From positions 2,301,881 through 2,365,880 of the forward strand of contig NC_017390.1 of the NCBI RefSeq assembly GCF_000026985.1: a stretch of DNA of 64,000 nucleotides, given 5' to 3'. The notes under the pieces were generated by a model. The model was given only the letters and a program-made list of their open reading frames with translations, was not told the DNA's origin and ran no database searches. Below, one piece after another: positions 1-7,954 of the stretch (position 1 is its first letter; each line of letters opens with the position of its first letter). Origin of the DNA: Erwinia pyrifoliae DSM 12163 (GTDB lineage Bacteria > Pseudomonadota > Gammaproteobacteria > Enterobacterales > Enterobacteriaceae). Position numbers and translations under genes: made by a program.

Positions 1-591
1 TTTTTCTACGGATTCACTGCCGCCGATATAGGTTTCTGCATTCATCATCGTTTCTATAGTGGCCGCATCCAACCCTGTGCGCGCGCCATAAATATCATTC
101 ATAGCCCTGTCGAACGGCTCCAGTTCTGCCGCAATTTTTGCCATCTCGTGACGGTTACCCATCGCGAATGTCCAACAATTATGGATCATAAGAAATGCAG
201 CGCGTCCAATCTGTACTTCATCACCGGCCATAGCGATAATTGACGCAGCGGACGCTGCCAGACCCAGCACTTTGACGGTGACCTTCCCTTCGTACTCACG
301 TAACAGGTTATAAATCGCCAGCCCTTCGAACATATCGCCGCCAGGCGAGTTGATGTTCACGGTCACGTCCTCGCCCCCAATAGAGCGGAGCGCGGCGGCG
401 ATACGGCTGGCGGTCACGCCTTCGTCGTACCAGTCAGCGCCGATCACGTCAAACACAGAGATACTGTTCTCATCAGACTTAGCGGCTTTGATGCCGCCAT
501 TCCAGCGCGCCATAGCTGAAGGCGGCAAATGGCGTTTTTCGTGCGCAAAAGGCCGCCCCTCCGGTGCTGCCGGAAGACTTTTCAATGTCAT
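1..591 (-). CDS. ClpP-like prohead protease (partial, C-terminus outside window)
   Basis: Serine protease of the S14/ClpP fold that matures the phage capsid by trimming head proteins. The 197 visible residues contain the ClpP-type stretch NSPGGD at about 81-86, a catalytic serine candidate in AASAASI (Ser114 or Ser117) and the histidine of MIHN at about 137. The start is the ATG at 591, which lies 11 bases downstream of the portal stop, so the gene sits in the packaging/head operon directly after the portal gene. In HK97-like phages the order terminase, portal, protease, major capsid is standard, so the capsid gene should lie just outside the left edge. The family is clear; the gene is incomplete only because the window ends. 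Confidence 0.93.
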   Translation of the reverse strand, partial: MTLKSLPAAPEGRPFAHEKRHLPPSAMARWNGGIKAAKSDENSISVFDVIGADWYDEGVTASRIAAALRSIGGEDVTVNINSPGGDMFEGLAIYNLLREYEGKVTVKVLGLAASAASIIAMAGDEVQIGRAAFLMIHNCWTFAMGNRHEMAKIAAELEPFDRAMNDIYGARTGLDAATIETMMNAETYIGGSESVEK

Positions 592-602
592 TGGGAGTGC
601 TC

Positions 603-1907
603 CTAAGCCGCTTGTTTAAGCGGTGATTGTTCGAAAGGAATGTCCGGGAAAACGGCATTGTGGATTTCGCGAAGCAGCTTAGCCCTTTCGGCACTGCTGT
701 TTTTACGTAAGTCCTCAAGCGGGGTCAGGTTCAGCTGCACGGTGTAGATATCACCACCTTCAATTGGCGGCAGGTTTTCCAGGCGGCGCACGTCATTACG
801 CGACATCCAGCCGTTCTGCAATGCTGTGGTGTAGTAGGCAGAACGTCCGGCGCTATCAGCACGCAACAGACCCTCAACAGAGAATTCAGCGAATAAATCT
901 TCATCGCCGTTAAGCAGGCAGCGTGAAATCTCTTGCTCAATGTTAACCAGCAAAGGGCGCAGTGTATTGGTCAGGAACAGCAGGTTCATACCCTCGACAC
1001 TTGATGCCCAACTGCTTTGCTTATCAACATGCCCCACCATAAACGGCGGCACCCGGAACCAGCGGCAGATTTCTTCGATGCTGAATGACCGCGATTCCAG
1101 CATCTGGGCGTCTTCGGGATTCAGGGTGATGCCCTGATAAGACATGTCACCCTCGAGTACCATTACCTTACCGGCATTTTTAGAGCCCACGAAGCGGTTG
1201 AGGTTTTCGCGGTTTTTCTGGCGCTGCTCTTTCGACAGCAGATTCTTTGACAGAAAGAAGCCCGACGTCTGTATACCGTTTTCAAAGATCTTCGCTGCTG
1301 ACTCTTCCACCGCCATCGCCGCGCCGAAGACGTCACGGCCGGTGCGCATTGGCATCATGCCGCAGACGCCGTCCAGACCAAACCCCCGGATGTGCATCAT
1401 GTTTCTGACTGGGACGATGCGCGCTACGCCCTTTTCGGTGTACGTATACTGCAGTTCCCCGCTGTCCAGCCGCTCCACCTTCATACACTGAGGGAGAAGC
1501 GGTACCAGGGAAACAGGCTTGGTACCGATCATCTTTTTCTCGACGTAGGCATTCCCCCGCAGACAGATACTGGCGACCACCATCAGCATAAAACGCGACG
1601 GTGTCATTTCACTGTTTGGGCGGCGGCACAGCACCTGATACGCTGGATGCGTGCTTGCCAGTTTGCGGGAACCGTCAGAAGCCCGTTCATAAACCTTCAT
1701 AGGAAGGGTTGAAACTGACTCGCTCAGCAGGCGTACACAGGCCCATACCGAAGCCAGGGCCAGCGCTTTTTCTGCTGTCACAACTTTGCCGCTGCTACTG
1801 GTGCCGTACCACTCATACCAGAGCGCAGCGTCATTGAGTCCAATCGACTCACCGAGCCAGTTAACAATCGCGCTTTTTATGCGACCCGGCCGTTTTTTTT
1901 CCTTCAT
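603..1907 (-). CDS. Phage portal protein (HK97 family)
   Basis: The portal protein forms the dodecameric ring at one capsid vertex through which DNA is packaged and to which the tail attaches. The 434-residue length and sequence fit the HK97/lambda-like portal family: an N-terminal stretch rich in Lys/Arg, a conserved ALASVWACVRLLSESVSTLP region near residues 48-67, and the FRVPPFMVGH segment in the C-terminal half. Its ATG overlaps the stop of the large terminase gene by four bases (ATGA), a sign of translational coupling. It is read leftward with the terminases and the protease as one late operon. No frameshift or missing region is visible. Confidence 0.95.
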   Translation of the reverse strand: MKEKKRPGRIKSAIVNWLGESIGLNDAALWYEWYGTSSSGKVVTAEKALALASVWACVRLLSESVSTLPMKVYERASDGSRKLASTHPAYQVLCRRPNSEMTPSRFMLMVVASICLRGNAYVEKKMIGTKPVSLVPLLPQCMKVERLDSGELQYTYTEKGVARIVPVRNMMHIRGFGLDGVCGMMPMRTGRDVFGAAMAVEESAAKIFENGIQTSGFFLSKNLLSKEQRQKNRENLNRFVGSKNAGKVMVLEGDMSYQGITLNPEDAQMLESRSFSIEEICRWFRVPPFMVGHVDKQSSWASSVEGMNLLFLTNTLRPLLVNIEQEISRCLLNGDEDLFAEFSVEGLLRADSAGRSAYYTTALQNGWMSRNDVRRLENLPPIEGGDIYTVQLNLTPLEDLRKNSSAERAKLLREIHNAVFPDIPFEQSPLKQAA

Positions 1908-3652
1908 CAGATACCTACCATAATCGGGTCGTCAAAAAAATCATCAGGATCGCCAGTCTCCACCAGTACAGCATCTTCCGCTGCGCCGATAGCCATTGCT
2001 GAAGCCACCACGCCATCAATACGCCCAGTGCTCTTCTTCTTTGCGAAAATCCGGTTGTCCTTCTGGTCAGCTTCAAGAACTGCAGACGCGGCGTTCCAGC
2101 GAAGACAGGGATTCGAGCGGATAACGAGCACTTTGTTATTCAGGTGCTCTTCGAAAAGCTCAATTGAGCGCGGCATCCACAAGCCGGACTCTTGCGCCTT
2201 GTAGAACCCTTGCCCGTGCGGGATCAGGTCAACGTTCACCGATTCGCTTTCAAGTTCTGGCTCCAAATATTTAATACGGTACTGGTCAAACGCGATGCAT
2301 TTAATGTTGTACTTTGCTGCCAGCTCACCGATGCGCACTGCCACAAAGCCGTAATTAACAGCCTTCCCGGGCGGTGCATGGATATAACCGTTGCGACGCC
2401 AGGCGTCATAGGGGACGTGGTCAGTTTTAGCACGCTCAAGCAATGAATCTTTGGGCGTCCAAAACTCAACAAGAAGTTTTTTCGTTTTCGGGAAGTACAA
2501 CGCCAACGCGGTAAGGTCCCGTGAGCCGGACAGGTCCAGACCTCCATAACACTCTTCGCCGGCCAGTTCATCAGGATCGAAGTCTTGTTCGCAGTTCATC
2601 CATGTGTCGCTATCAATCCACGGATCGGCAGATTCCACCCACTGACAGAAATTGAGTCGCCGGACGATGCTTTCTTTCGATGGCATGCCGCGAGCCTGGG
2701 TAACCTGCTCGCGGAGGTATTTTGCTGTAAACGTCTGGCCCAGCGATGGGTTGGCTTTGCCCCAACAGGTTTCGTCTTTAAACGGGTCGTCGCCCTCATC
2801 AAGTGAACAGATGAAACTGAAAAAACTGTCGTCCTCCAGATCGCCCGCAGCGACCTTTCGTCCATATTCGTGATACTCAAAGCACACACTGGTTTTATCG
2901 TGGCCACTGTTGGTGATAAGGAACATCAGCGCCTGTCGGCGACCTTTTGTCCCTGCGCGCATCATCTCAACAACGGCGTTTGTTTTGTGCTCATGCACTT
3001 CGTCAATCAGCGCGCCATGCGGGCGGGGGCCTGACTGACCATCATCGGAACTTATCGGCTTGAAGAAAGAACCTGTCTGCAGAAATGCCAGGTTCCAGAC
3101 GTTCAGCCCGGTACCAGATTTTGTGATCCGTTTCGCCAGCGCGGGGGACTGATCAACCATCGTCACCGCATCGCGGAACAATATCATCGCCTGGTCTTTT
3201 TTTGTGGCAGCGGCGTAAACTTCAGCGCGTGGCTCTTTGTCAGCCATCAGCAGATACAGGCCAACGCCTCCGGCCAGCGGCGACTTGCCCGAGCCTTTAC
3301 CGGATTCGATGTAGCTCATGCGGAAACGGCGTGTTCCATCCTCTGCTTTCCATCCAAAAAGAGAGCCAACAATGAAGCACTGCCAGGGCAACAGGTTAAA
3401 GGGCTGTCCCTCATGCTTTCCGCCGTTAAGCTTCAGTACCTGAGCAAAAAAGTTGATAACACGCGTTACTGCATCAACATCCCATGCAAGGCCCCGCTTG
3501 TACCCATGCTCTAAATCGCGGATGTGCCGGGCACAAGCGGCCCGAATATCCGGTCCAGCCAGAACATTGCCACTGGTAACATCGAGTGCATACTGCGTAG
3601 CCGGATCAACCGAAGAACTGGTTGAGCGGGTCTTCTTCTTTTTCTCCACCAT
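1907..3652 (-). CDS. Terminase large subunit
   Basis: ATP-driven DNA-packaging motor and headful or cos nuclease of the phage. The 581-residue protein has a Walker A-like ATP-binding motif ESGKGSGKSP at about 116-125 and a Walker B motif ALIDE at about 214-218, followed by a C-terminal RNase H-like nuclease region beginning around GGLDLSGSRDLTAL. This is the HK97/P27-associated large-terminase type. The annotated ATG overlaps the end of the small terminase gene by 47 bases, which is long but common in this gene pair. Its stop overlaps the portal start. All motifs needed for activity appear present. Confidence 0.95.
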   Translation of the reverse strand: MVEKKKKTRSTSSSVDPATQYALDVTSGNVLAGPDIRAACARHIRDLEHGYKRGLAWDVDAVTRVINFFAQVLKLNGGKHEGQPFNLLPWQCFIVGSLFGWKAEDGTRRFRMSYIESGKGSGKSPLAGGVGLYLLMADKEPRAEVYAAATKKDQAMILFRDAVTMVDQSPALAKRITKSGTGLNVWNLAFLQTGSFFKPISSDDGQSGPRPHGALIDEVHEHKTNAVVEMMRAGTKGRRQALMFLITNSGHDKTSVCFEYHEYGRKVAAGDLEDDSFFSFICSLDEGDDPFKDETCWGKANPSLGQTFTAKYLREQVTQARGMPSKESIVRRLNFCQWVESADPWIDSDTWMNCEQDFDPDELAGEECYGGLDLSGSRDLTALALYFPKTKKLLVEFWTPKDSLLERAKTDHVPYDAWRRNGYIHAPPGKAVNYGFVAVRIGELAAKYNIKCIAFDQYRIKYLEPELESESVNVDLIPHGQGFYKAQESGLWMPRSIELFEEHLNNKVLVIRSNPCLRWNAASAVLEADQKDNRIFAKKKSTGRIDGVVASAMAIGAAEDAVLVETGDPDDFFDDPIMVGI

Positions 3653-4073
3653 TCACATCCACCTTTGACCGGGCAGCAGGTGTAAGACCGAACTCCACCA
3701 GGTAACTTTTGAAACGGCGATCGGTATCAGCCAGCATGGCTACAGCCGGGTTCGCTTTAATTAAAAAATCACCCATCTGGGTTTTAGTCGTATAGGTGCG
3801 CCCTTCGATATCGACTATCTGACGCAGCTGTAAGATTTCCGCGTATAAATCGCAGAGACGTTCAAGCGCCAGGGTATCAGCTACCGTCAGCACTCTCATG
3901 CCGTCAAGAAGCACGGTGAGTTTGCCCCAGGCTGTTTTACCCCAGTCAGTAAGATGCGATGGTGGGCTTGGAATTTCGCGGGCGGGCTTAGGCTCATTCT
4001 TATTCAGCGCGCGCTTACCCGGATTGCCGGTTACAACTTTCAGATGGGTTGGTTTTGGTCGTCTTCCGGCCAT
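3606..4073 (-). CDS. Terminase small subunit (P27 family)
   Basis: DNA-recognition subunit that binds the packaging site and recruits the large terminase. It has 155 residues starting MAGRRPKPTHLKVVTGNPG, the typical opening of the phage P27 small-terminase family. I chose the ATG at 4073 rather than an in-frame TTG six bases upstream because a GGAGG ribosome site lies six bases before it. The gene is the first of the packaging operon; immediately upstream are an inverted GC-rich repeat and AT-rich repeats that could be its binding site. Its 3' end overlaps the large subunit gene. Confidence 0.92.
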   Translation of the reverse strand: MAGRRPKPTHLKVVTGNPGKRALNKNEPKPAREIPSPPSHLTDWGKTAWGKLTVLLDGMRVLTVADTLALERLCDLYAEILQLRQIVDIEGRTYTTKTQMGDFLIKANPAVAMLADTDRRFKSYLVEFGLTPAARSKVDVNGGEKEEDPLNQFFG

Positions 4074-4121
4074 TTCCAACCTCCAGAAAAAATCTTTTCA
4101 TTTCGCGGTTGTGCGTAAAAA

Positions 4122-4174
4122 GGGGGGCGGGCGGTCAGGGGAACAATTGCACCTGAAGTTTTGACCCGCCCCCC
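4122..4174. other. Candidate cos/packaging site (GC-rich inverted repeat)
   Basis: A perfect 10-base inverted repeat, GGGGGGCGGG at 4122-4131 and CCCGCCCCCC at 4165-4174, lies just upstream of the small terminase gene. HK97-like phages that use the P27/HK97 terminase pair usually carry their cohesive-end site immediately before terS, and such sites are often very GC-rich. The position and base composition support a cos site; the exact cut positions cannot be read from sequence. It could alternatively be a transcription-related hairpin, but there is no adjacent T-run on either strand. Confidence 0.4.
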
Positions 4175-4180
4175 ATCGAT

Positions 4181-4275
4181 GATGATATTCATTCTCATTT
4201 ACTCTAGATGATATTAATTCTCATTTGAGATAAATGGTCGGCCTCGCTCAACGTGATTGATAATCATTATCATTT
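4181..4275. promoter_or_regulatory. Three Fur-box-like repeats upstream of terS
   Basis: Two near-identical 20-base direct repeats, GATGATATTCATTCTCATTT (4181-4200) and the same with one change (4207-4226), are spaced 26 bases apart. A third element at 4258-4272, TGATAATCATTATCA, is a perfect 7-1-7 palindrome identical in form to the Fur-box core. The first two read as AATGAGAATxAATATC on the minus strand, a common Fur-box variant. They lie in the gap between the HNH gene and the terminase operon, beside the candidate cos site. They may bind Fur, or they may be terminase-binding (cosB-like) repeats that only resemble Fur boxes. Confidence 0.5.
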
Positions 4276-4305
4276 AATGCCCTTATCGCCCTTTCTCGTT
4301 TGCCA

Positions 4306-4395
4306 TCATCGCTGCCCTGCCCGCATCTGTGAGCCGGTCAGACCGAACGCAATCAGCCCTTTGAACATCAGAATGGTTTGATCTTCTTCTGTCAT
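4306..4395 (-). CDS. 29-residue ORF, probably a truncated phage gene
   Basis: A 29-codon frame starting MTEEDQTILMFKGLIAFGLT begins at the ATG at 4395, which overlaps the stop of the HNH gene (TAATG), so it would be translationally coupled. The first 16 residues resemble the N-terminus of a short phage protein often found beside HNH/lysis genes; the later residues do not continue this pattern and the frame ends quickly. I read it as a 5' remnant of that gene, shortened by a frameshift or deletion. It is too short for certainty. Confidence 0.35.
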   Translation of the reverse strand: MTEEDQTILMFKGLIAFGLTGSQMRAGQR

Positions 4396-4745
4396 TATGC
4401 TTCCCATGAGTTCTTCCAGTGTGACTGCGGGTCAAGCGGCATGCCGTTCTCATCGCATCCGATGGCGCGCCCGCGCTTCTCTTCGCGTTGTTTGGTCGAG
4501 TCGTGATGGATCTTACAGAGGCTTTGCCAGTTGCCTTTATCCCAAAATATTTTTTGAGCTTTTGCGACTGTCGCCTTATCACCGACATTCAATGCTTCCT
4601 TCAGCTTATGTGGCTTAATGTGATCAACAACCGTTGCGGCTTCTGCCCGGTTCTGCCGTAAGCACATCACGCAGAGTGGATGAGATTTCAGGAATGACCG
4701 CCTCGCGGTGTCCCAGCGGCTGTTATAGATGCGTGGCTCTTTCAT
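4395..4745 (-). CDS. HNH endonuclease
   Basis: Phage HNH nuclease; in HK97-like phages the HNH protein works with the terminase to cut at cos. The 116-residue product has a zinc-binding CVMC pair, the HNH core VVDHIKPHK, then NWQSLCKIHHDSTK with the final His/Asn metal ligands. A longer frame exists up to 4796, but the internal ATG at 4745 gives the usual start MKEPRIYNSRWD and reduces the overlap with Rz, so I prefer it. It lies between the lysis cassette and the packaging genes, the standard location for this nuclease. Confidence 0.9.
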   Translation of the reverse strand: MKEPRIYNSRWDTARRSFLKSHPLCVMCLRQNRAEAATVVDHIKPHKLKEALNVGDKATVAKAQKIFWDKGNWQSLCKIHHDSTKQREEKRGRAIGCDENGMPLDPQSHWKNSWEA

Positions 4746-5283
4746 TGGTAAACTCGATCGGTAAGGATTCTGGTGGCTCAGGTGTATCACCTTCATACTG
4801 GCTGGCTCGGATGTAATCCTGTAAATATTTTATTTTTGCCTGGTCGCTGGTAATTCCTTCTCTGATATCGAGAAAGTTTTGTCCAGCAGTTGCAGAGAGT
4901 TCGACGGTGGCATCATTGCCCATGCGGCCGGAGGCGGCTGGCTTATCTGCTGGCTTGCACTTTCCTTTAACGTGCACCCGGCCACCGAGAGCAACGCGGC
5001 GGCGAAAATCATCGTTTTCAGACTTCGCATTATTCAGTTCCCGTGTATGTTTAACGTCAAGCGCTGCAACTTCACGCTGGCGGCGCTGGCTGTCTTCCCG
5101 TTCTGCCTGCTCTCGCCTGGCAATGGCTTTAACGTCAGCAGCATCACGCTGCGACCATTTAAGTTCCCAGACCTTTGTTGTCGTGATAGCTCCACACCAC
5201 CAGCCGCCAATAAATAAAAAAACCACCAGCAGCAACATCACCAATGGCTTCCAGTAGCGCGTTAGCAGGGTTATGAGCATCAT
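4723..5283 (-). CDS. Rz: Rz-like inner-membrane spanin
   Basis: The i-spanin that joins Rz1 to fuse inner and outer membranes at the last step of lysis. The 186-residue protein has one N-terminal membrane segment (about residues 8-32, WKPLVMLLLVVFLFIGGWW) and a long charged, probably coiled-coil, periplasmic domain rich in Arg, Glu and Gln. The ATG at 5283 overlaps the endolysin stop as TGATG, which decides the start. The Rz1 gene is nested entirely within it in another frame. The order holin, endolysin, Rz/Rz1 is the lambdoid lysis cassette. Confidence 0.85.
   Translation of the reverse strand: MMLITLLTRYWKPLVMLLLVVFLFIGGWWCGAITTTKVWELKWSQRDAADVKAIARREQAEREDSQRRQREVAALDVKHTRELNNAKSENDDFRRRVALGGRVHVKGKCKPADKPAASGRMGNDATVELSATAGQNFLDIREGITSDQAKIKYLQDYIRASQYEGDTPEPPESLPIEFTNERATHL
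4830..5030 (-). CDS. Rz1: Rz1-like outer-membrane spanin lipoprotein, nested in Rz
   Basis: The o-spanin partner of Rz. The 66-residue frame begins with a lipoprotein signal, MRSLKTMIFAAALLSVAGC, with the lipobox LSVAGC and Cys19 as the lipidated residue. The mature part is short and contains a PPPAAW proline cluster, as in other Rz1 proteins. It is embedded out of frame within the Rz gene, the arrangement known from lambda. Nested position, lipobox and proline content together make the call strong despite the small size. Confidence 0.87.
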   Translation of the reverse strand: MRSLKTMIFAAALLSVAGCTLKESASQQISQPPPAAWAMMPPSNSLQLLDKTFSISEKELPATRQK

Positions 5284-5705
5284 CAACCACCAGCAAGATC
5301 AAAGGCGCGAATAAACACGTCAAAAGCATAGGGCTGACTGCCGTTTTCATGGTTAATGATCGCCTGCAGCAACCGGGTCATAAATCGGCTATCCGTTGTA
5401 TCAATCTGCTTATCAGCTGGCACACCTGTCGATTTGGCAACGCTGTCGATATACGCCTGGGTGTCATTCTCTACCGTGGGTGCCCATCGGTGAATGATCC
5501 CTGTGATGGTGTTCAGGCCATGCTTTCTCTGGTAGTTGCGCAGAATGATTATCATCGCCCTGATGCCGTACTCTGGCTTTGTAAACTGGCAGAATGATTT
5601 GTCCGTACGCTGTGCTACCGGAACCAACCCTTTCCAGTCATCACCCCAGCGGATGTTGCCTGGATTGTTGTTGCGAATACCTCTACTGCCGCTGGTTGTC
5701 ATCAT
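5283..5705 (-). CDS. Phage endolysin (lysozyme-like, P5/P13 muralytic family)
   Basis: Peptidoglycan-degrading enzyme for host lysis. The 140-residue product starts MMTTSGSRGIRNNNPGNIRWG; the RGIRNNNPGNI opening is the hallmark of a phage muralytic family whose members occur in lysis cassettes and virions. Later segments include QFTKPEYGIRAM and a C-terminal MTRLLQAIINHENG helix. The ATG at 5705 (or the second one at 5702) overlaps the end of the holin gene; a longer upstream frame is antisense-like filler and was discarded. It has no signal peptide, so export would depend on the holin. Confidence 0.85.
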   Translation of the reverse strand: MMTTSGSRGIRNNNPGNIRWGDDWKGLVPVAQRTDKSFCQFTKPEYGIRAMIIILRNYQRKHGLNTITGIIHRWAPTVENDTQAYIDSVAKSTGVPADKQIDTTDSRFMTRLLQAIINHENGSQPYAFDVFIRAFDLAGG

Positions 5706-6030
5706 TAACTCCAAAACGATTGCCGATAAAACGCAACGCAAACGCACGAAACGCGTCCACGCCGATAAAACCGATACCACCGCCGATGGCGATAGAGATT
5801 GACTTGGGCAGATCGAGATACTCCAGCGCAGATGCAAAGGTGAGCGTCAGCGCACCACACAGCAGCCCCTCAAGGATCATCTTTTTCCAGCCGCCGCCCG
5901 TGTAGGCAATGCGTATTACCGCCATACCACAGGCCATCACTACTGCACCGATCGGGGTTTCACCGCGCCACCAGCTATGCATCACGTCATACAGGTCTGG
6001 CCAGGAGTTTGGATTGTTTGGCATACGCAT
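5683..6030 (-). CDS. Holin (lambda holin family)
   Basis: Small membrane protein that forms lesions in the inner membrane and times lysis. The 115-residue protein has a short polar N-terminus (MRMPNNPNSWPDLY) followed by three hydrophobic segments at roughly residues 25-45, 55-70 and 80-95, and a charged, polar C-terminal tail. A GGAGG ribosome site sits 7-8 bases before the ATG at 6030, which is why this start is preferred over the GTG nine bases upstream. It heads the lysis cassette. A minus-strand terminator lies just upstream of it. Confidence 0.85.
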   Translation of the reverse strand: MRMPNNPNSWPDLYDVMHSWWRGETPIGAVVMACGMAVIRIAYTGGGWKKMILEGLLCGALTLTFASALEYLDLPKSISIAIGGGIGFIGVDAFRAFALRFIGNRFGVNDDNQRQ

Positions 6031-6074
6031 ATCTCTCACCTCCGGCCAGCCGTGGTGTGTGGGTTGAAAGAAAC

Positions 6075-6096
6075 AAAAAACCCACCGAAGTGGGCT
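6075..6096 (-). terminator. Rho-independent terminator before the lysis cassette
   Basis: Read on the minus strand, GCCCAC-TTCG-GTGGGT is followed directly by a run of T residues. It stands between the hicAB/methylase region and the holin, so leftward late transcripts must read through it; this fits a late operon that needs Q antitermination. Confidence 0.7.
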
Positions 6097-6103
6097 TGTG
6101 ATG

Positions 6104-6158
6104 AATACACACAGTACACATTATTTCATTGCATTATGATGTGTGTAGTGTGTATAAT
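6104..6158 (+). promoter_or_regulatory. hicAB promoter with inverted-repeat operator
   Basis: A TATAAT -10 box at 6153-6158 with TTGCAT at 6129-6134 (18-base spacing) lies about 30 bases before hicA. An imperfect inverted repeat of the type AATACACACAGTACACAT (6104-6121) and ATGTGTGTAGTGTGTAT (6139-6155) spans the promoter and overlaps the -10 box. This is where the HicB antitoxin, a DNA-binding protein, would be expected to autoregulate. Confidence 0.6.
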
Positions 6159-6188
6159 TACCCTGTCAGTTAGCGAGACGGAGGATGC

Positions 6189-6371
6189 TTGAAGAGTTCG
6201 AAACTGATAGAGCGGTTAGAAGAAAAGGGATGGACGTTGGTAAGGGTAAAAGGAAGTCACCACACGTTCAAAAATCCAGATTTTACTGACTTAATCACAG
6301 TACCCCATCCCAGCAAGGATATTAAACCTGGAACCCTCAGGCAGATATTGAAGAAGGCCGGGATCAAGTAA
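6189..6371 (+). CDS. hicA: HicA toxin (mRNA interferase)
   Basis: Type II toxin that cleaves mRNA. The 60-residue protein has the double-stranded RNA-binding-like HicA fold: MKSSKLIERLEEKGW, then the catalytic region VKGSHHTFKNPD with the conserved His, and IKPGTLRQILKKAGI at the end. The start appears to be a TTG at 6189, four bases after GGAGG; no in-frame ATG fits. It is directly followed by hicB on the same strand, 56 bases away. The pair lies against the direction of the surrounding late genes and has its own promoter and terminator, so it is a prophage cargo module. Confidence 0.9.
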   Translation: MKSSKLIERLEEKGWTLVRVKGSHHTFKNPDFTDLITVPHPSKDIKPGTLRQILKKAGIK

Positions 6372-6427
6372 TCAGGAAGCGTCCCCCCGGGGCGCTCCTT
6401 TACGACGAACTCCACGGGGAGATAAAT

Positions 6428-6841
6428 ATGCATTATCCAGCATTTATTGAGATCGACAAAGACGGTACGGCCAGCGGGTGGTTTCCCGATGTAGATGGCT
6501 GCATTTTTGCCGGAGACTCCATTGATGATGCCTATGTTGACGCACAAAGCGCCATTGATGCGCACTTTGAAGCGCTGACCGAAAGTGATATGGACATTCC
6601 TGCACCTAAAACTATGCAGGACCACATCATGAAAGACGCGGCGCAATACACAGCTGGCCAGTGGGCGCTGGTATGGGTAAACATGGATAAGTTTGATGGA
6701 CGGGCAGAGAGAATTAACATCACGCTGCCGCACCGGTTATTACACCAAATTGATGATGTTGTCAGAAACAAACCAGAGTACAAGAGCCGTAGCGGATTCA
6801 TTGCCTCTGCTACGCGTAACGAGTTACACAAAGCAGTTTAG
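6428..6841 (+). CDS. hicB: HicB antitoxin
   Basis: Antitoxin that neutralises HicA and represses the operon. The 137-residue protein has the HicB partial RNase H-like N-terminus (MHYPAFIEIDKDGTASGWFP, then PDVDGCIFAGDS) and a C-terminal ribbon-helix-helix-like DNA-binding part (RINITLPHRLLHQID, YKSRSGFIASATRNEL). It follows hicA and is closed by a terminator. In prophages this pair typically serves as a stabilisation or phage-exclusion module; that role here is inference. Confidence 0.93.
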   Translation: MHYPAFIEIDKDGTASGWFPDVDGCIFAGDSIDDAYVDAQSAIDAHFEALTESDMDIPAPKTMQDHIMKDAAQYTAGQWALVWVNMDKFDGRAERINITLPHRLLHQIDDVVRNKPEYKSRSGFIASATRNELHKAV

Positions 6842-6869
6842 CGGCTCTCCTCCGTCTTCACTTTCCCTA

Positions 6870-6892
6870 CCCCGGTATTTTGCCGGGGTTTT
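6870..6892 (+). terminator. Terminator of hicAB
   Basis: The stem CCCCGG / CCGGGG with a seven-base loop is followed by TTTT on the plus strand. It ends hicAB transcription just before the convergent methyltransferase gene. Confidence 0.75.
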
Positions 6893-6895
6893 ATT

Positions 6896-7954
6896 TCATC
6901 CAATCTCTGCTTTTGTCTGAAAAAAACGCTCTTCTTCCAGCTCAACACCGATCGCGGAACGCCCATGCTTCAGCGCCGCTTTCACAGTAGCGCCCGATCC
7001 CATAAAGAAATCAGCCACCACATCACCCGGCCTGCTGCTGCTGGTGATGATATGTTCCATTAGTTCGGCTGGCTTCTCGCATGGGTGCTTGCCGGCATAG
7101 CTGGCAACAGGCCTGAAAGTCCACACGTCCGTGTAAGGCACATCAGCGGTAACGCTGAACGGTCGGCGCAAGGCTTCATACTGCTGGCGTAACTCATCGA
7201 ACTGTTTACGCAGCAGCCTGTAATCCTGCTGCAGGGTTGCGTAGTTTTCTGCCAGTCCTGAATAATCATTATCGAGCGTTGAGTGCAAGCCCTTAGCTTT
7301 CGCTATGCTGGCGAAAAGGCGCTGCAGGCTCTCGTACTGCTCACGATTTGGCAATTGCCATTGTGAGCGTGAGAACCAGTGGCTGCACATCTGCCGCCCT
7401 GTTGCCTCGTTAATCTCTTTCGCAGTAACGCCTAAAGATGCACGCGCAGTGATAAAATAATCTGTCAGTGGCGCGAACACGTCCCCTTTCAGCGCGGCAC
7501 ATTTTGAGGCATACCCGGTCTGTCCTTTGGCAAAACCTTCTGCCCCATAATGCCCGGCAAAGATAATGCGTTCAGTCGCCGGAAAGAATGCCCTTAGTGA
7601 TGCTTTATTCTGCCGCAGCCATGCTCCGTGTGGTTTCGCCCAGGTGATGGCGCTAAGCACCTGCATGCGCTGGCGCACCAGAATTTCGGTATCTGCCGCC
7701 AGCTTTGAACCGCAAAACAGATACAGACTACCGCTGGGCTTCAGCACCCGCCAGAACTCTGCCAGGAACTCATCAAGCCAGGCCAGATAGTCGGTCACGG
7801 TGTCCCACTGCCTGTCCCACGCACAGTTTTTCACGCGGTAGTACGGCGGATCGGTCGCAATCAGATCGACAGAATTATCGGGAAGGGTTTTGATGTAAAC
7901 GAGTGAATCAGCGTTAACTAACTCACAACTGGATAGATAACCAGTGTTTTTCAT
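6896..7954 (-). CDS. DNA N4/N6 methyltransferase (beta class)
   Basis: S-adenosylmethionine-dependent site-specific DNA methylase. The 352-residue protein has catalytic motif IV DPPYY at about residues 35-39, motif V-like KPSGSLYLFCG, and the SAM-binding motif I near the C-terminus as DFFMGSGATVKAAL; this order (IV before I) defines the beta class. A central segment rich in Gln/Leu/Tyr repeats (about 215-265) looks like a coiled-coil target-recognition insert. No restriction endonuclease is adjacent, so it is probably an orphan methylase that protects phage DNA from host restriction or modulates regulation. It lies in the late region between Q and the lysis genes. Confidence 0.9.
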   Translation of the reverse strand: MKNTGYLSSCELVNADSLVYIKTLPDNSVDLIATDPPYYRVKNCAWDRQWDTVTDYLAWLDEFLAEFWRVLKPSGSLYLFCGSKLAADTEILVRQRMQVLSAITWAKPHGAWLRQNKASLRAFFPATERIIFAGHYGAEGFAKGQTGYASKCAALKGDVFAPLTDYFITARASLGVTAKEINEATGRQMCSHWFSRSQWQLPNREQYESLQRLFASIAKAKGLHSTLDNDYSGLAENYATLQQDYRLLRKQFDELRQQYEALRRPFSVTADVPYTDVWTFRPVASYAGKHPCEKPAELMEHIITSSSRPGDVVADFFMGSGATVKAALKHGRSAIGVELEEERFFQTKAEIG

